From Pseudomonas sp. RIT409 (GTDB taxonomy: Bacteria > Pseudomonadota > Gammaproteobacteria > Pseudomonadales > Pseudomonadaceae): DNA of 34,069 nt. How positions within the stretch are numbered: the stretch's first letter is position 1; each line of letters starts with the position of its first letter. The translations under genes were made by a program, and so were the position numbers. Location of the stretch: contig NZ_QARE02000035.1 of assembly GCF_003052515.2 (NCBI RefSeq), forward strand, positions 1-34,069. Direction: 5' to 3'. Of the stretch, positions 27,076 to 34,069 are shown piece after piece. Under the pieces are notes generated by a model. The model did no database searches. It was not told where the DNA came from and saw only the letters and a list, made by a program, of their open reading frames with translations.

Positions 27076-28265
27076 TCCCCTACGGGCGTCAGAGCATCGA
27101 GCAGGCCGATATCGATGCAGTGGTCGCGGTGCTCAAGTCCGACTGGTTGACCCAGGGGCCCACCATCGAGCGTTTCGAAGCCGCGATGGCCCAGCGTTGC
27201 GAGGCCGCGTTCGGCGTGGCCGTGTGCAATGCGACCGCTGCGTTGCACATCGCGTGCCTGGCAGCGGGTCTTGGCGAGGGCGACCGATTGTGGACCAGCC
27301 CCAACACTTTTCTCGCCTCGGCCAATTGCGGTCGTTATTGCGGGGCCCATGTGGATTTCGTCGACATCGATCCGCTGACGTGGAACCTTGATGTGCACGC
27401 CCTTGCCCGCAAGCTGGAGGCCGCTAAACGGGAAGGCCGCCTGCCCAAGGTGCTCGTCGCTGTGGCGTTTGCCGGGCAAAGTTGTGACATGCGGGCAATT
27501 CGAGCGTTGTCGCAGCGCTACGGTTTCGTTGTCATCGAAGACGCGTCTCACGCGGTCGGCGCTCGCTACGCCGGACGTCCAGTGGGCTGCGGCGAGTTTG
27601 CCGATATGACGGTATTCAGCTTTCATCCGGTGAAAATCGTCACCACCGGCGAGGGTGGAATGGTGCTGACCAACCACCCCGAATGGGCTGAACGCTTGCG
27701 TCGCCTGCGCAGCCACGGCATGACCCGCGACCCGGCGCAGATGGATGAACCGAGCCATGGCCCCTGGTACTACCAGCAGGTCGAACTGGGTTTCAACTAC
27801 CGCATCACTGATATCCAGGCTGCACTGGGGTTGTCGCAACTGGACAGACTCGATGCGTTTCTGGCGCGGCGTCGGGGGTTAGCGGCGCGCTACCAGCGGT
27901 TGCTTGCCGAGTTGCCGCTGGCCTTGCCGACGACCCAGGCAGAAGCCGAGTCGGCCTGGCACCTGTACGTCGTGCGCTTACAGACGCAGGGCACGACGTT
28001 GAATCACCGGCAGGTATTCGACGCGTTGCGCGCCGCCGGGATCGGGGTGAACGTGCACTACATCCCGGTGCACCTGCAGCCGTACTACCGAGCGCTGGGT
28101 TTCAAACCGGGGGATTTTCCCGAGGCCGAAGCCTATTACACCGAAGCCATCAGCCTGCCGCTGTACCCCGCCATGAGCGATGAGCAGCAGGATGAGGTCG
28201 TCGGGCAGTTGCAGCGTTTGCTGGGTAAAAAACCCTCAGTCTCGATGCTGGGCGCATCGTCATGA
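27072..28265 (+). CDS. pseC: PseC, UDP-4-keto-sugar aminotransferase
   Basis: A 397-residue PLP-dependent DegT/DnrJ/EryC1-family aminotransferase. The PLP lysine is K188 in SFHPVKIVTTGEGGM, preceded by the conserved VIEDASHAVGARY segment. PseC aminates C4 of the PseB product using L-glutamate. The sequence PYGRQSIEQADIDAV at the start is typical of PseC rather than other family members. The ATG overlaps the pseB stop, and pseF overlaps its own stop, so translation is coupled throughout. Confidence 0.95.
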   Translation: MIPYGRQSIEQADIDAVVAVLKSDWLTQGPTIERFEAAMAQRCEAAFGVAVCNATAALHIACLAAGLGEGDRLWTSPNTFLASANCGRYCGAHVDFVDIDPLTWNLDVHALARKLEAAKREGRLPKVLVAVAFAGQSCDMRAIRALSQRYGFVVIEDASHAVGARYAGRPVGCGEFADMTVFSFHPVKIVTTGEGGMVLTNHPEWAERLRRLRSHGMTRDPAQMDEPSHGPWYYQQVELGFNYRITDIQAALGLSQLDRLDAFLARRRGLAARYQRLLAELPLALPTTQAEAESAWHLYVVRLQTQGTTLNHRQVFDALRAAGIGVNVHYIPVHLQPYYRALGFKPGDFPEAEAYYTEAISLPLYPAMSDEQQDEVVGQLQRLLGKKPSVSMLGASS

Positions 28266-28963
28266 CCGCCGTCGCCATCATTCCTGCACGCGGCGGCAGC
28301 CAGCGCATTCCCCGCAAGAACCTCAAGCCGTTCAACGGCGTGCCGATGATCGTCGGTTCGATCCGCACGGCACTGCGCAGCAACCTGTTCGAGCGGGTCG
28401 TGGTCAGCACGGACGACGAGGAAATCGCCCAGGTCGCCAGGGCCCATGGCGCCGAGGTGCCATTCATGCGGCCGGCGGCATTGGCTGACGCCTTCACTGG
28501 AACTGCGGCGGTCGTTCAACACGCCATCGGGGCGCTTGATCGGCGGTACGACTACACCTGCTGCCTCTACGCAACAGCACCGCTGCTGCAGCCCCGTTTT
28601 CTCCGGGCCGGACTGCAGGCTTTGCAGGCGGCCCCCGAAAAATGCTTTGCGTTTTCGGTGTGCAGTTTTGGCTTTCCCATCCAACGCGCATTGATCATCA
28701 CCGAAGACGGCAGCCTCGACGCGATGCACCCCCAATACCGAGATGTCCGCTCACAAGATCTGGCCGAGGCGTATCAGGACGCCGGTCAGTTCTATTGGGG
28801 GCGCAGCGAGGCGTGGCTGCGCGGCGAGGCAATGTTCGCGCGGCATAGCCTGCCGGTGATCCTGCCGCGTCATTTCGTGCAGGACATCGACACCGAGGAG
28901 GACTGGCTGCGCGCCGAATACCTCTACGCCGCGCTCAGGGCGGGCGGGGAGCTTGAGCTGTGA
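28262..28963 (+). CDS. pseF: PseF, CMP-pseudaminic acid cytidylyltransferase
   Basis: A 233-residue nucleotidyltransferase of the CMP-NeuAc synthetase type. The CTP-binding motif IPARGGSQRIPRKN occupies residues 7-20, followed by VVVSTDDEEIA and RPAALADAFTGT. It activates pseudaminic acid with CTP, the last step before transfer. It is overlapped by pseC at its start and by pseG at its end (four bases each). CMP-legionaminate synthetase is a close relative, but PseB/PseC/PseG context favours the pseudaminic route. Confidence 0.93.
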   Translation: MTAVAIIPARGGSQRIPRKNLKPFNGVPMIVGSIRTALRSNLFERVVVSTDDEEIAQVARAHGAEVPFMRPAALADAFTGTAAVVQHAIGALDRRYDYTCCLYATAPLLQPRFLRAGLQALQAAPEKCFAFSVCSFGFPIQRALIITEDGSLDAMHPQYRDVRSQDLAEAYQDAGQFYWGRSEAWLRGEAMFARHSLPVILPRHFVQDIDTEEDWLRAEYLYAALRAGGELEL

Positions 28964-30024
28964 GGGTGTTGATCCGCACCGATGCGTCGATCGCCATCGG
29001 CAGCGGGCACGTTGCGCGCTGCCTGACCCTGGCCCATGCGCTGCGCAAGCGGGGGGCGCAGGTGCATTTCGCCTGTCGGCGTTTGCCAGGGCATGCCATT
29101 GAGCGCCTGAGCGATGCAGGATTCCTCACCTACGCCTTGCCTGCGCATTACAGGCATGAGCACAGCGATGCGGGCATCGAAGCCGCCTTGCCCTGGCAGG
29201 AGGACATTTACGCCTTGGGCGAACAACTGGCCGACGAGCCCGCTTTCGATTGGCTGATCGTCGATCATTATGGCCTCGACGCTCGCTGGGAAACCGCAGC
29301 GCGCCAGCTCGCCCATCGTCTGATGGCCATCGACGACCTAGCCAATCGTCCCCACGCTGTCGATATCCTGCTGGACCAGAATTACGCCGCTCAGGCACTG
29401 GCCAATCCCTATGTCGGCCTCGTCCCCGCTACCTGCCAAACCTTCTTGGGGCCGCACTTTGCGTTGCTCCGCGAGGAGTTTCAGTGCGCCGCGATCCCCA
29501 TCAAGCCGCGTGTTGAACGGGTGCTGGTCAATTTCGGCGGCTTCGATGCTGCCCGGCAAGTGCATGCCACGCTGTCGGCGTTGGGTGACTGCAGGACCCT
29601 TGAGCTGGACGTGGTTGCGGGGCTGCACAATCCTGATTGGGACGCTCTGCAGGCCCTGTGTTCGACGCGGCCGAATTGGCGATTGCAGGCGCTCGCCGAT
29701 GACTTCTTCGGATTGATGCGTCAGGCGGATCTGTTCATCGGTGCGGGCGGTGGCACGACCTGGGAGCGGGCCGCAGTGGGCCTCCCCACGCTGTGCATTT
29801 CCGTCGCGCACAACCAGGAACTCAATGCGCGATTGCTGGCGCAGGCGGGCGTCCACCGGTATTTAGGCCCCCATGACCACCTCAGCCCAGCACACCTGAA
29901 AGCGGCGATCCATGCGTTGATCGATGACCCCAAGCAACGCCAGGCCATGGCGGAGCGCTCGCGAATGCTGGTGGACGGCCAAGGCGCCGACCGACTGGCT
30001 GACGCGCTGACCCAATTGCAGTGA
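28960..30024 (+). CDS. pseG: PseG, UDP-sugar hydrolase of pseudaminic acid pathway
   Basis: A 354-residue GT-B-fold hydrolase starting with GTG that overlaps the pseF stop. The N-terminal motif RTDASIAIGSGHVARC includes His17, the active-site histidine known in this family, and the C-terminal half has GAGGGTTWERAAVGLPTLCI. It removes UDP from UDP-2,4-diacetamido-2,4,6-trideoxy-L-altrose. I looked for a fused GNAT acetyltransferase domain that could replace PseH and found none; the protein ends with the hydrolase fold. pseI starts eight bases after its stop. Confidence 0.93.
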   Translation: MRVLIRTDASIAIGSGHVARCLTLAHALRKRGAQVHFACRRLPGHAIERLSDAGFLTYALPAHYRHEHSDAGIEAALPWQEDIYALGEQLADEPAFDWLIVDHYGLDARWETAARQLAHRLMAIDDLANRPHAVDILLDQNYAAQALANPYVGLVPATCQTFLGPHFALLREEFQCAAIPIKPRVERVLVNFGGFDAARQVHATLSALGDCRTLELDVVAGLHNPDWDALQALCSTRPNWRLQALADDFFGLMRQADLFIGAGGGTTWERAAVGLPTLCISVAHNQELNARLLAQAGVHRYLGPHDHLSPAHLKAAIHALIDDPKQRQAMAERSRMLVDGQGADRLADALTQLQ

Positions 30025-30031
30025 GAACAGA

Positions 30032-31084
30032 ATGAAAGCGTTCAAGATCGGCTCCACCCTCGTCGGCCCTGAGGCACCGCCGTTCGTCATCGCAGAAATG
30101 AGCGGCAATCATAACCAGTCGCTGGATCAGGCGTTGCGGATCGTCGAAGCCGCTGCCAAGGCAGGCGCTCATGCCCTCAAGCTGCAAACCTACACCGCCG
30201 ACACCATGACGTTGGACATCGCCGAAGGCGAGTTCTTCATCAAGGACCCCGACAGCCTCTGGGCCGGAAGCTCGCTTTACGCGCTGTATCAACAGGCGCA
30301 CACGCCTTGGGCGTGGCATGCACCGATCTTCGCGCGGGCTCGGGAGCTGGGGCTGCTGGCGTTCTCCACACCCTTCGACGAGACCGCTGTCGATTTTCTC
30401 GAGAGCCTGGACGTCCCGGCCTACAAGATCGCCAGCTTCGAAAACACCGATATCCCGTTGATCCGCAAAGTCGCCGCGACTGGCAAACCGATGATCATCT
30501 CCACCGGCATGGCCAGCATCGCGGAGCTAGACGAGAGTGTGCGTGCTGCACGGGCGGCAGGGTGCAAAGACCTGGTGCTGCTCAAGTGCACCAGTACCTA
30601 TCCGGCGTCACCGCAGAACAGCCATATCCGGACCATCCCGCACTTGGCCCAGTTGTTTGGCTGTCAGGTAGGGCTGTCCGATCACACAATGGGTGTCGGG
30701 GTGTCCGTGGCGGCGGTGGCGATGGGCGCGACCGTCATCGAAAAGCATTTCACCCTCGACCGCGCGGACGGGGGCGTCGACGCCAGCTTTTCCCTCGAAC
30801 CCGCAGAAATGGCCAGCCTGGTAACGGAAACCGAACGCGCTTGGCAAGGGTTGGGCGCGGTGCACTACGGCGCGACGCAGGCGGAGCAGAAGTCGCTGCA
30901 ATACCGGCGGTCGTTGTACGTGGTGGAGGACATCGCCGAGGGCGAGGCTTTCACTGCGCAGAACGTGCGCGCCATCCGGCCAGGACTGGGGCTGGCGCCC
31001 AAGCACATCGACGCGGTTCTGGGCCGCAAAGCCCGCCAACCCCTCAAGCGCGGCACCGCGCTTAGCTGGGAAGTGATTGGCTAA
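30032..31084 (+). CDS. pseI: PseI, pseudaminic acid synthase
   Basis: A 350-residue NeuB-family enzyme with a TIM-barrel domain (about 1-280; FVIAEMSGNHNQSLDQ, LKLQTYTADTMT, STGMASIAELDESV, LSDHTMGVGVSVAAVAMGA) and a C-terminal SAF antifreeze-like domain (about 290-350; AEGEAFTAQNVRAIRPGLGL). It condenses the 6-deoxy-altrose derivative with phosphoenolpyruvate to make pseudaminic acid. The motif pattern and neighbours favour PseI over legionaminate (LegI) or sialate (NeuB) synthases. It is the last gene of the glycosylation operon; I see no clear terminator after it. Confidence 0.94.
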   Translation: MKAFKIGSTLVGPEAPPFVIAEMSGNHNQSLDQALRIVEAAAKAGAHALKLQTYTADTMTLDIAEGEFFIKDPDSLWAGSSLYALYQQAHTPWAWHAPIFARARELGLLAFSTPFDETAVDFLESLDVPAYKIASFENTDIPLIRKVAATGKPMIISTGMASIAELDESVRAARAAGCKDLVLLKCTSTYPASPQNSHIRTIPHLAQLFGCQVGLSDHTMGVGVSVAAVAMGATVIEKHFTLDRADGGVDASFSLEPAEMASLVTETERAWQGLGAVHYGATQAEQKSLQYRRSLYVVEDIAEGEAFTAQNVRAIRPGLGLAPKHIDAVLGRKARQPLKRGTALSWEVIG

Positions 31085-31159
31085 CGAGCAGGCTGTGTTT
31101 GATGGGTCTGGATACGGAAGACTGATCCAGTGGTGAGGGTGATGCTGGTTTACCTTTTC

Positions 31160-31290
31160 ACTTTCCAGCTACGGCAGCTCCATTTTTCTCGGCAAATGAA
31201 GGCAACCCTGGGTCCCAGCCCACGCCTCTACGGATCTGCCCGGATTCCAGCCGTATCTATGAAGCCAGCGGTTTGGTCACGGGACAGGCC
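31160..31290 (+). repeat. Degenerate copy of the dispersed repeat in a gene-free gap
   Basis: Within the gene-free stretch 31085-31439, this part resembles positions 121-210: CCATTTTTCTCGGCAAATG, then CCTGGGTCCCAGCCCACGC and CTACGGATCTGCCC follow in the same order as in the left repeat. The hairpins are decayed. A segment at 31242-31272 also resembles 33818-33849. Downstream (31300-31426) I see an A+T-richer stretch that may hold the toxin promoter, but no definable elements. Confidence 0.5.
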
Positions 31291-31439
31291 CAAAGTTTGC
31301 GAACTCATCGGCCTTTTGCGTCATTACATCCCTAAAATGCCCTTCCACACGATGTCGCTATACCGTTTGCGAGTATCCTATTTGGATCCAAAAGCGGGCT
31401 GTTGCCCCATCAGCAGTCAAATTGTCAGGGAGACATCGG

Positions 31440-32533
31440 GTGTTTTTATGGCATATCGTGCCCTCTTGGGGGCAGATTGAAGATCGGATAAGACAGGAAA
31501 TGGGCTATCAAAATGGTGCCCGATATAAAACCCACTGGGGCGAATCTGTCCCTTCCCTGAGCCTTAACATCCGCCGCATCGCAAGCGTCCGCTCTGCGTT
31601 TTATCAGGCTGAATGGCAAGCGAGCGAGCTACTTCGCCAACGTTTCGCCGATCTCAACATTCCATCATCCTCAAAGACCTGATCGATGTTGTCACGCAGA
31701 TGGCAATGATCGTCGCCGGTAGTACCTTGACTGGAGGTGCCATCGGTGCCGGTGTGGGTGCATTCTTCGGCGGTGCTGGCGCTGTTCCCATGGGGGCTGC
31801 GGGGGCTGCAATGGGTTTGCAGGTTAGCAGTTGGATACTTGGGATACTTGGCCTGCAATCTATTGCAGAGTTTTTCGTTGAAGGCTTGCCGCGCATTGGC
31901 GGTTATTACCTGACAGGGATCAAGACTGCATGGGAAGGCACCCTAGGCGAAGAAGGCTTGACTCCCTTCAGCCAAGACGATCCTTTCGCGGTGAGCAGCG
32001 CGGCCCACAGCATCGCGCTAGGCCACGTCGAAGTCGTCATTCTGCTGCTAGGCGCTATTGTTGAATACCTGACTCGTGGTCGAGGTAACGCTGGCAGGCT
32101 GGCCCAAGAGATGCGAGCCAGTCCGAAAGGCGCAAGAATTGGCCAGTGGATGGTCGAGCATGAAGATGCGTTGAAGGGCAGACCTGACCTGCAAAAGGCT
32201 GAACCGCATAAAGGGGCAATAGGCTCACAAGATACACCTGCCCCCGAGCCGTCACCTCGCTCCGATACTCATTCTCCAAAGAGTCTCGAACCGAGGAGGT
32301 CATACGAGTATCCTGGCAATCTGGTTTCAACACAAACCAAGTCAGAGATGTCTGGATCGCAGATTAAGCGCCTCACGAAAGATATGGAAAGAAATGGTTT
32401 CGACCCAAATCATCCCATTGATGTCTGGAGAAATCCCAGCTCGGGACGACTGGAAATTCAGGACGGACACCATCGGGCGGCTGCAGCAAAAAAAGCGGGT
32501 ATTGAAAAAATTCCAGTCGACATTTGGGAGTAA
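31440..32533 (+). pseudogene. DUF6861-type polymorphic toxin with ParB-like C-terminal domain, frameshifted
   Basis: The N-terminal part reads in one frame from GTG 31440 (AGGGAG seven bases upstream) as MFLWHIVPSWGQIEDRI onward to RFADLN at 31658. The sequence then continues in another frame as SIILKDLIDVVTQM to 32533. One missing base near 31658 would join them into about 364 residues. The body has a glycine-zipper-like hydrophobic segment (VAGSTLTGGAIGAGVGAFFG) of the type used for membrane insertion or translocation, then a Pro/Ser-rich linker. The C-terminus has a ParB/Srx-like domain (about the last 60 residues) with DGHHRAAAAKKAG. As written, only the part from ATG 31613 is intact. The DUF6861 name is from memory of family sequences. 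An immunity gene follows after four bases. Confidence 0.72.
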
Positions 32534-32537
32534 TGTA

Positions 32538-32864
32538 ATGACTAAAGGATATAAAGCTGCGTTTATAGTCCCTATCGGGGCCCGTAAGATCCTCGGAGAG
32601 GACGGTTGGGAGTTTGAAAGCTCTGTGCGTCTATCAAAAGATATAGGCGATGGCTTAATAAAAACCCTGAAGCTTACCTTTCTAGAGGAGTATTCCGGGA
32701 TAAGGAAATATGCAGGCGAAGGTATAGGGATGTCTATAGTGTTTGACGATAACCAAGAGGTGGAAAGTATCTATTTTCAGTTGTCAGGCGGGGCATTAGC
32801 ATCGCTTTCCGAGATATACCAATGCGTTAATGCCTCGTCTGAGGCAGAAATTTTCGTACCTTGA
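32538..32864 (+). CDS. Probable cognate immunity protein, unknown family
   Basis: A 108-residue acidic, soluble protein without signal peptide or membrane segment. It starts four bases after the toxin stop, with GGGAG seven bases upstream of ATG 32538. The position directly behind a polymorphic toxin's variable C-terminal domain is the usual place for the immunity gene, and its A+T-rich composition contrasts with the flagellar genes. An in-frame open stretch back to 32394 lies inside the toxin gene and is not the start. I do not recognise the family; the function is inferred from position only. Confidence 0.65.
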   Translation: MTKGYKAAFIVPIGARKILGEDGWEFESSVRLSKDIGDGLIKTLKLTFLEEYSGIRKYAGEGIGMSIVFDDNQEVESIYFQLSGGALASLSEIYQCVNASSEAEIFVP

Positions 32865-32950
32865 AAAAGCCCAATATTTTTTGGCTGATTATAAAGCGTA
32901 TACGCTGCTCGGAATGAAGTCGCGGGGCGCTGACATTGGGTAGGTGTCGT

Positions 32951-33559
32951 TTGGCTACGGTATTTTCTAGATTCCTGGAGAAGTTTGGTGGCCCGGTTGA
33001 TCGCCAGGACGTTCCGGTGTCGAGTATCGAACGCTACAGAGGCAAGCTGCCTAACCAGCTTCTGGAATATTGGGCTGAGCACGGCTGGTGTGGATACGGT
33101 GATGGAATTTTTTGGATAGTGAACCCGCAAGAATACGAAAGAGTAGTGGATTCGTGGCTTGAAGGAACGGAATTCGAAAAACGCGACACTTACCACCTAA
33201 TTGCTCGTGGAGCGTTTGGCGATCTCTATCTATGGGGCGAGAAAACGGGATTCTCACTGAAGATAACGAGCGTCTTTTCACGATGCGTAATTCATGATTT
33301 TGAACCCACCCCCGAGCAAATGGATCGTAAGCTTCAAGACTTTATCGTGTCCAGAAAAGTGGACTCTAACGATGTAGAAGAATGGTTCAAGCCGGCAAGA
33401 AAAAAGCTCGGCACTCTTCGCCATAATGAGATGTATGGTTTTGTTCCAGCGCTAGCGCTCGGTGGGTCGGCATCCCTTGATCATGTTGAGAAACTAGAAG
33501 CAGTGGAGCATTTAATTCTGCTGTCTCAGCTTGCAGAGCTTGAGCCATACAGCTTTTAA
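32951..33559 (+). CDS. GAD-like / Tdi1-type immunity protein, orphan
   Basis: A 202-residue protein with a GAD-like N-terminal domain (about 1-100; FLEKFGGPVDRQ, YRGKLPNQLLEYWAEHGWCG, FGDLYLWGEKTGF) and a Tdi1/DUF1851-like C-terminal part (about 105-200; FGTLRHNEMYGFVPALALGG-like residues). Such proteins protect against type VI secretion DNase effectors of the Tde kind. I chose TTG 32951 because GGGTAGG lies six bases upstream; TTG 32936 is an in-frame alternative. No matching effector is in the window, so it looks like an orphan immunity gene. The A+T-rich composition suggests acquisition. Confidence 0.72.
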   Translation: MATVFSRFLEKFGGPVDRQDVPVSSIERYRGKLPNQLLEYWAEHGWCGYGDGIFWIVNPQEYERVVDSWLEGTEFEKRDTYHLIARGAFGDLYLWGEKTGFSLKITSVFSRCVIHDFEPTPEQMDRKLQDFIVSRKVDSNDVEEWFKPARKKLGTLRHNEMYGFVPALALGGSASLDHVEKLEAVEHLILLSQLAELEPYSF

Positions 33560-33593
33560 GCTTGCGGGATGCCGCCTGAGGTATTCGAGCTAG

Positions 33594-33813
33594 CTGCCAC
33601 CTATGCGGCAGCGATTGATCGATTTCACTCGCTCGCTGTGTCGGCAGCCGCGTCAGCACATCTTTGAGATTGGCATACGGATCATGCCTATTCATACGCG
33701 TTCCGGATCTTCCTGCTGATCGCCTCGACTCCGGACTGCAATTGCAGCGCCACTGCCGCCAAGTCACGAAGTTTTCCCGGGGTCATCTGGTCGAGGCTGG
33801 GCGAGAAACTCAT
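33594..33813 (-). pseudogene. Internally deleted IS66-family transposase remnant
   Basis: On the minus strand an ORF from ATG 33813 reads MSFSPSLDQMTPGKLRDLAA onward to ISRKIR, which looks like the N-terminus of an IS66-type TnpC transposase. It stops at 33688. Directly after, in another frame, HDPYANLKDVLTRLPTQRAS and EIDQSLPHRW (33686-33597) look like the C-terminus of the same family. The several hundred residues between, including the catalytic core, are gone, so it is inactive. The family is recognised from memory of such termini. It marks past mobile-element activity at the edge of the toxin island. Confidence 0.6.
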
Positions 33814-33817
33814 GCCG

Positions 33818-33849
33818 CCGATTCCAGCTATACCTATGAAGCCATCGGT
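33818..33849 (+). repeat. Short imperfect direct repeat flanking toxin island (pair at 31242)
   Basis: GATTCCAGCTATACCTATGA followed by AGCCATCGG here resembles GATTCCAGCCGTATCTATGA followed by AGCCAGCGG at 31243. The two lie in the same orientation about 2.6 kb apart, on either side of the toxin/immunity genes. They may be parts of the dispersed repeat or traces of an insertion. Confidence 0.45.
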
Positions 33850-33894
33850 CCGGGTACGGCGAACTGTTCCATTGGCGAGGTTGACGCTGATTCA

Positions 33895-34053
33895 CCGTTC
33901 CGCTTTTACAGCGGCCCCATTGTCTTGGCAAATGGGGGAAACCGCTTGCTCCTGGTTTGGCCCGGCTGCGCCGGGTTCCCTCCTTCCGGCGTTGCTCCGT
34001 GGGCCCGCCGCGGACGGCCATCCATGGCCGCGCGGCTTTCGCGGCTCCCGGCC
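33895..34053 (-). repeat. Dispersed hairpin-rich repeat, right copy (inverted)
   Basis: Read on the minus strand from 34053, this matches positions 1-165 in order. The 5' part is near-identical, including the GGCCATGGATGGCC hairpin and the linker AACCAGGAGCAAGCGGTTT. The three later hairpins have changed stems but the same loops: 33961-33966/33970-33975 (loop GCA), about 33913-33919/33932-33938 (loop around CCAAGA, one T bulged), and 33900-33904/33910-33914 (loop GTAAA). The last 16 bases of the window (34054-34069) lie outside the match. Confidence 0.8.
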
Positions 34054-34069
34054 GCTCAACCCACTGCGC

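Noticed and set aside
31640..31670. Programmed -1 ribosomal frameshift in the toxin gene
   Set aside because: No slippery heptamer (X XXY YYZ) or clear downstream stimulator is present at the frame change, so mutation or sequencing error is likelier.
1..34069. CRISPR arrays, tRNA or rRNA genes
   Set aside because: I saw no regularly spaced repeats and no tRNA-like cloverleaf or rRNA segments.

Overview
The window is a fluorescent-Pseudomonas-type chromosomal segment. Gene order, FlgZ/FleQ-RpoN-style flagellar wiring, high G+C and codon use all fit the P. fluorescens / P. syringae group. I cannot name a species from the sequence alone.

Layout. (1) 1-345: a dispersed, hairpin-rich repeat. (2) 397-2978, minus strand: flgZ, flgN, flgM and flgA (flagellar brake, chaperone, anti-sigma-28, P-ring chaperone), with a sigma-28 promoter before flgM and a sigma-54 promoter before flgA. 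(3) 3055-4856, plus strand: cheV and cheR, closed by a strong terminator. (4) 5131-19119, plus strand: flgB, C, D, E, a second enlarged hook-protein paralogue, then flgF to flgL. Sigma-54 (-24/-12) promoters precede flgB and flgF, and terminators or hairpins follow flgE and flgL. One small secreted protein gene on the minus strand sits between the second flgE and flgF. (5) 19226-31084: flagellar glycosylation genes, made of two giant multidomain glycosyltransferases and pseB-pseC-pseF-pseG-pseI for CMP-pseudaminic acid. The acetyltransferase gene pseH is absent. (6) 31085-33560: a lower-G+C toxin/immunity island. It holds a DUF6861-type polymorphic toxin with a ParB-like C-terminal domain (disrupted by a one-base frameshift), a probable cognate immunity gene, and an orphan GAD-like/Tdi1-type immunity gene. 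(7) 33594-34053: an internally deleted IS66-type transposase remnant and a second, inverted copy of the terminal repeat.

How it works together. flgA/flgI/flgH, flgB/C/F/G, flgD/E, flgK/L and flgJ build the rod, rings, hook and hook-filament junction. FlgM/FlgN time late gene expression and export of FlgK/FlgL. CheV/CheR tune chemotaxis and FlgZ couples c-di-GMP to motility. The glycosyltransferases and Pse enzymes probably decorate flagellin. Flagellin genes would be expected after this cluster but are not in the window; the toxin island lies there instead.

Most unusual points: the terminal repeat shows apparent compensatory base changes in at least three hairpins; the second flgE carries a tandemly duplicated middle domain; the Pse pathway lacks pseH; the toxin gene is frameshifted.
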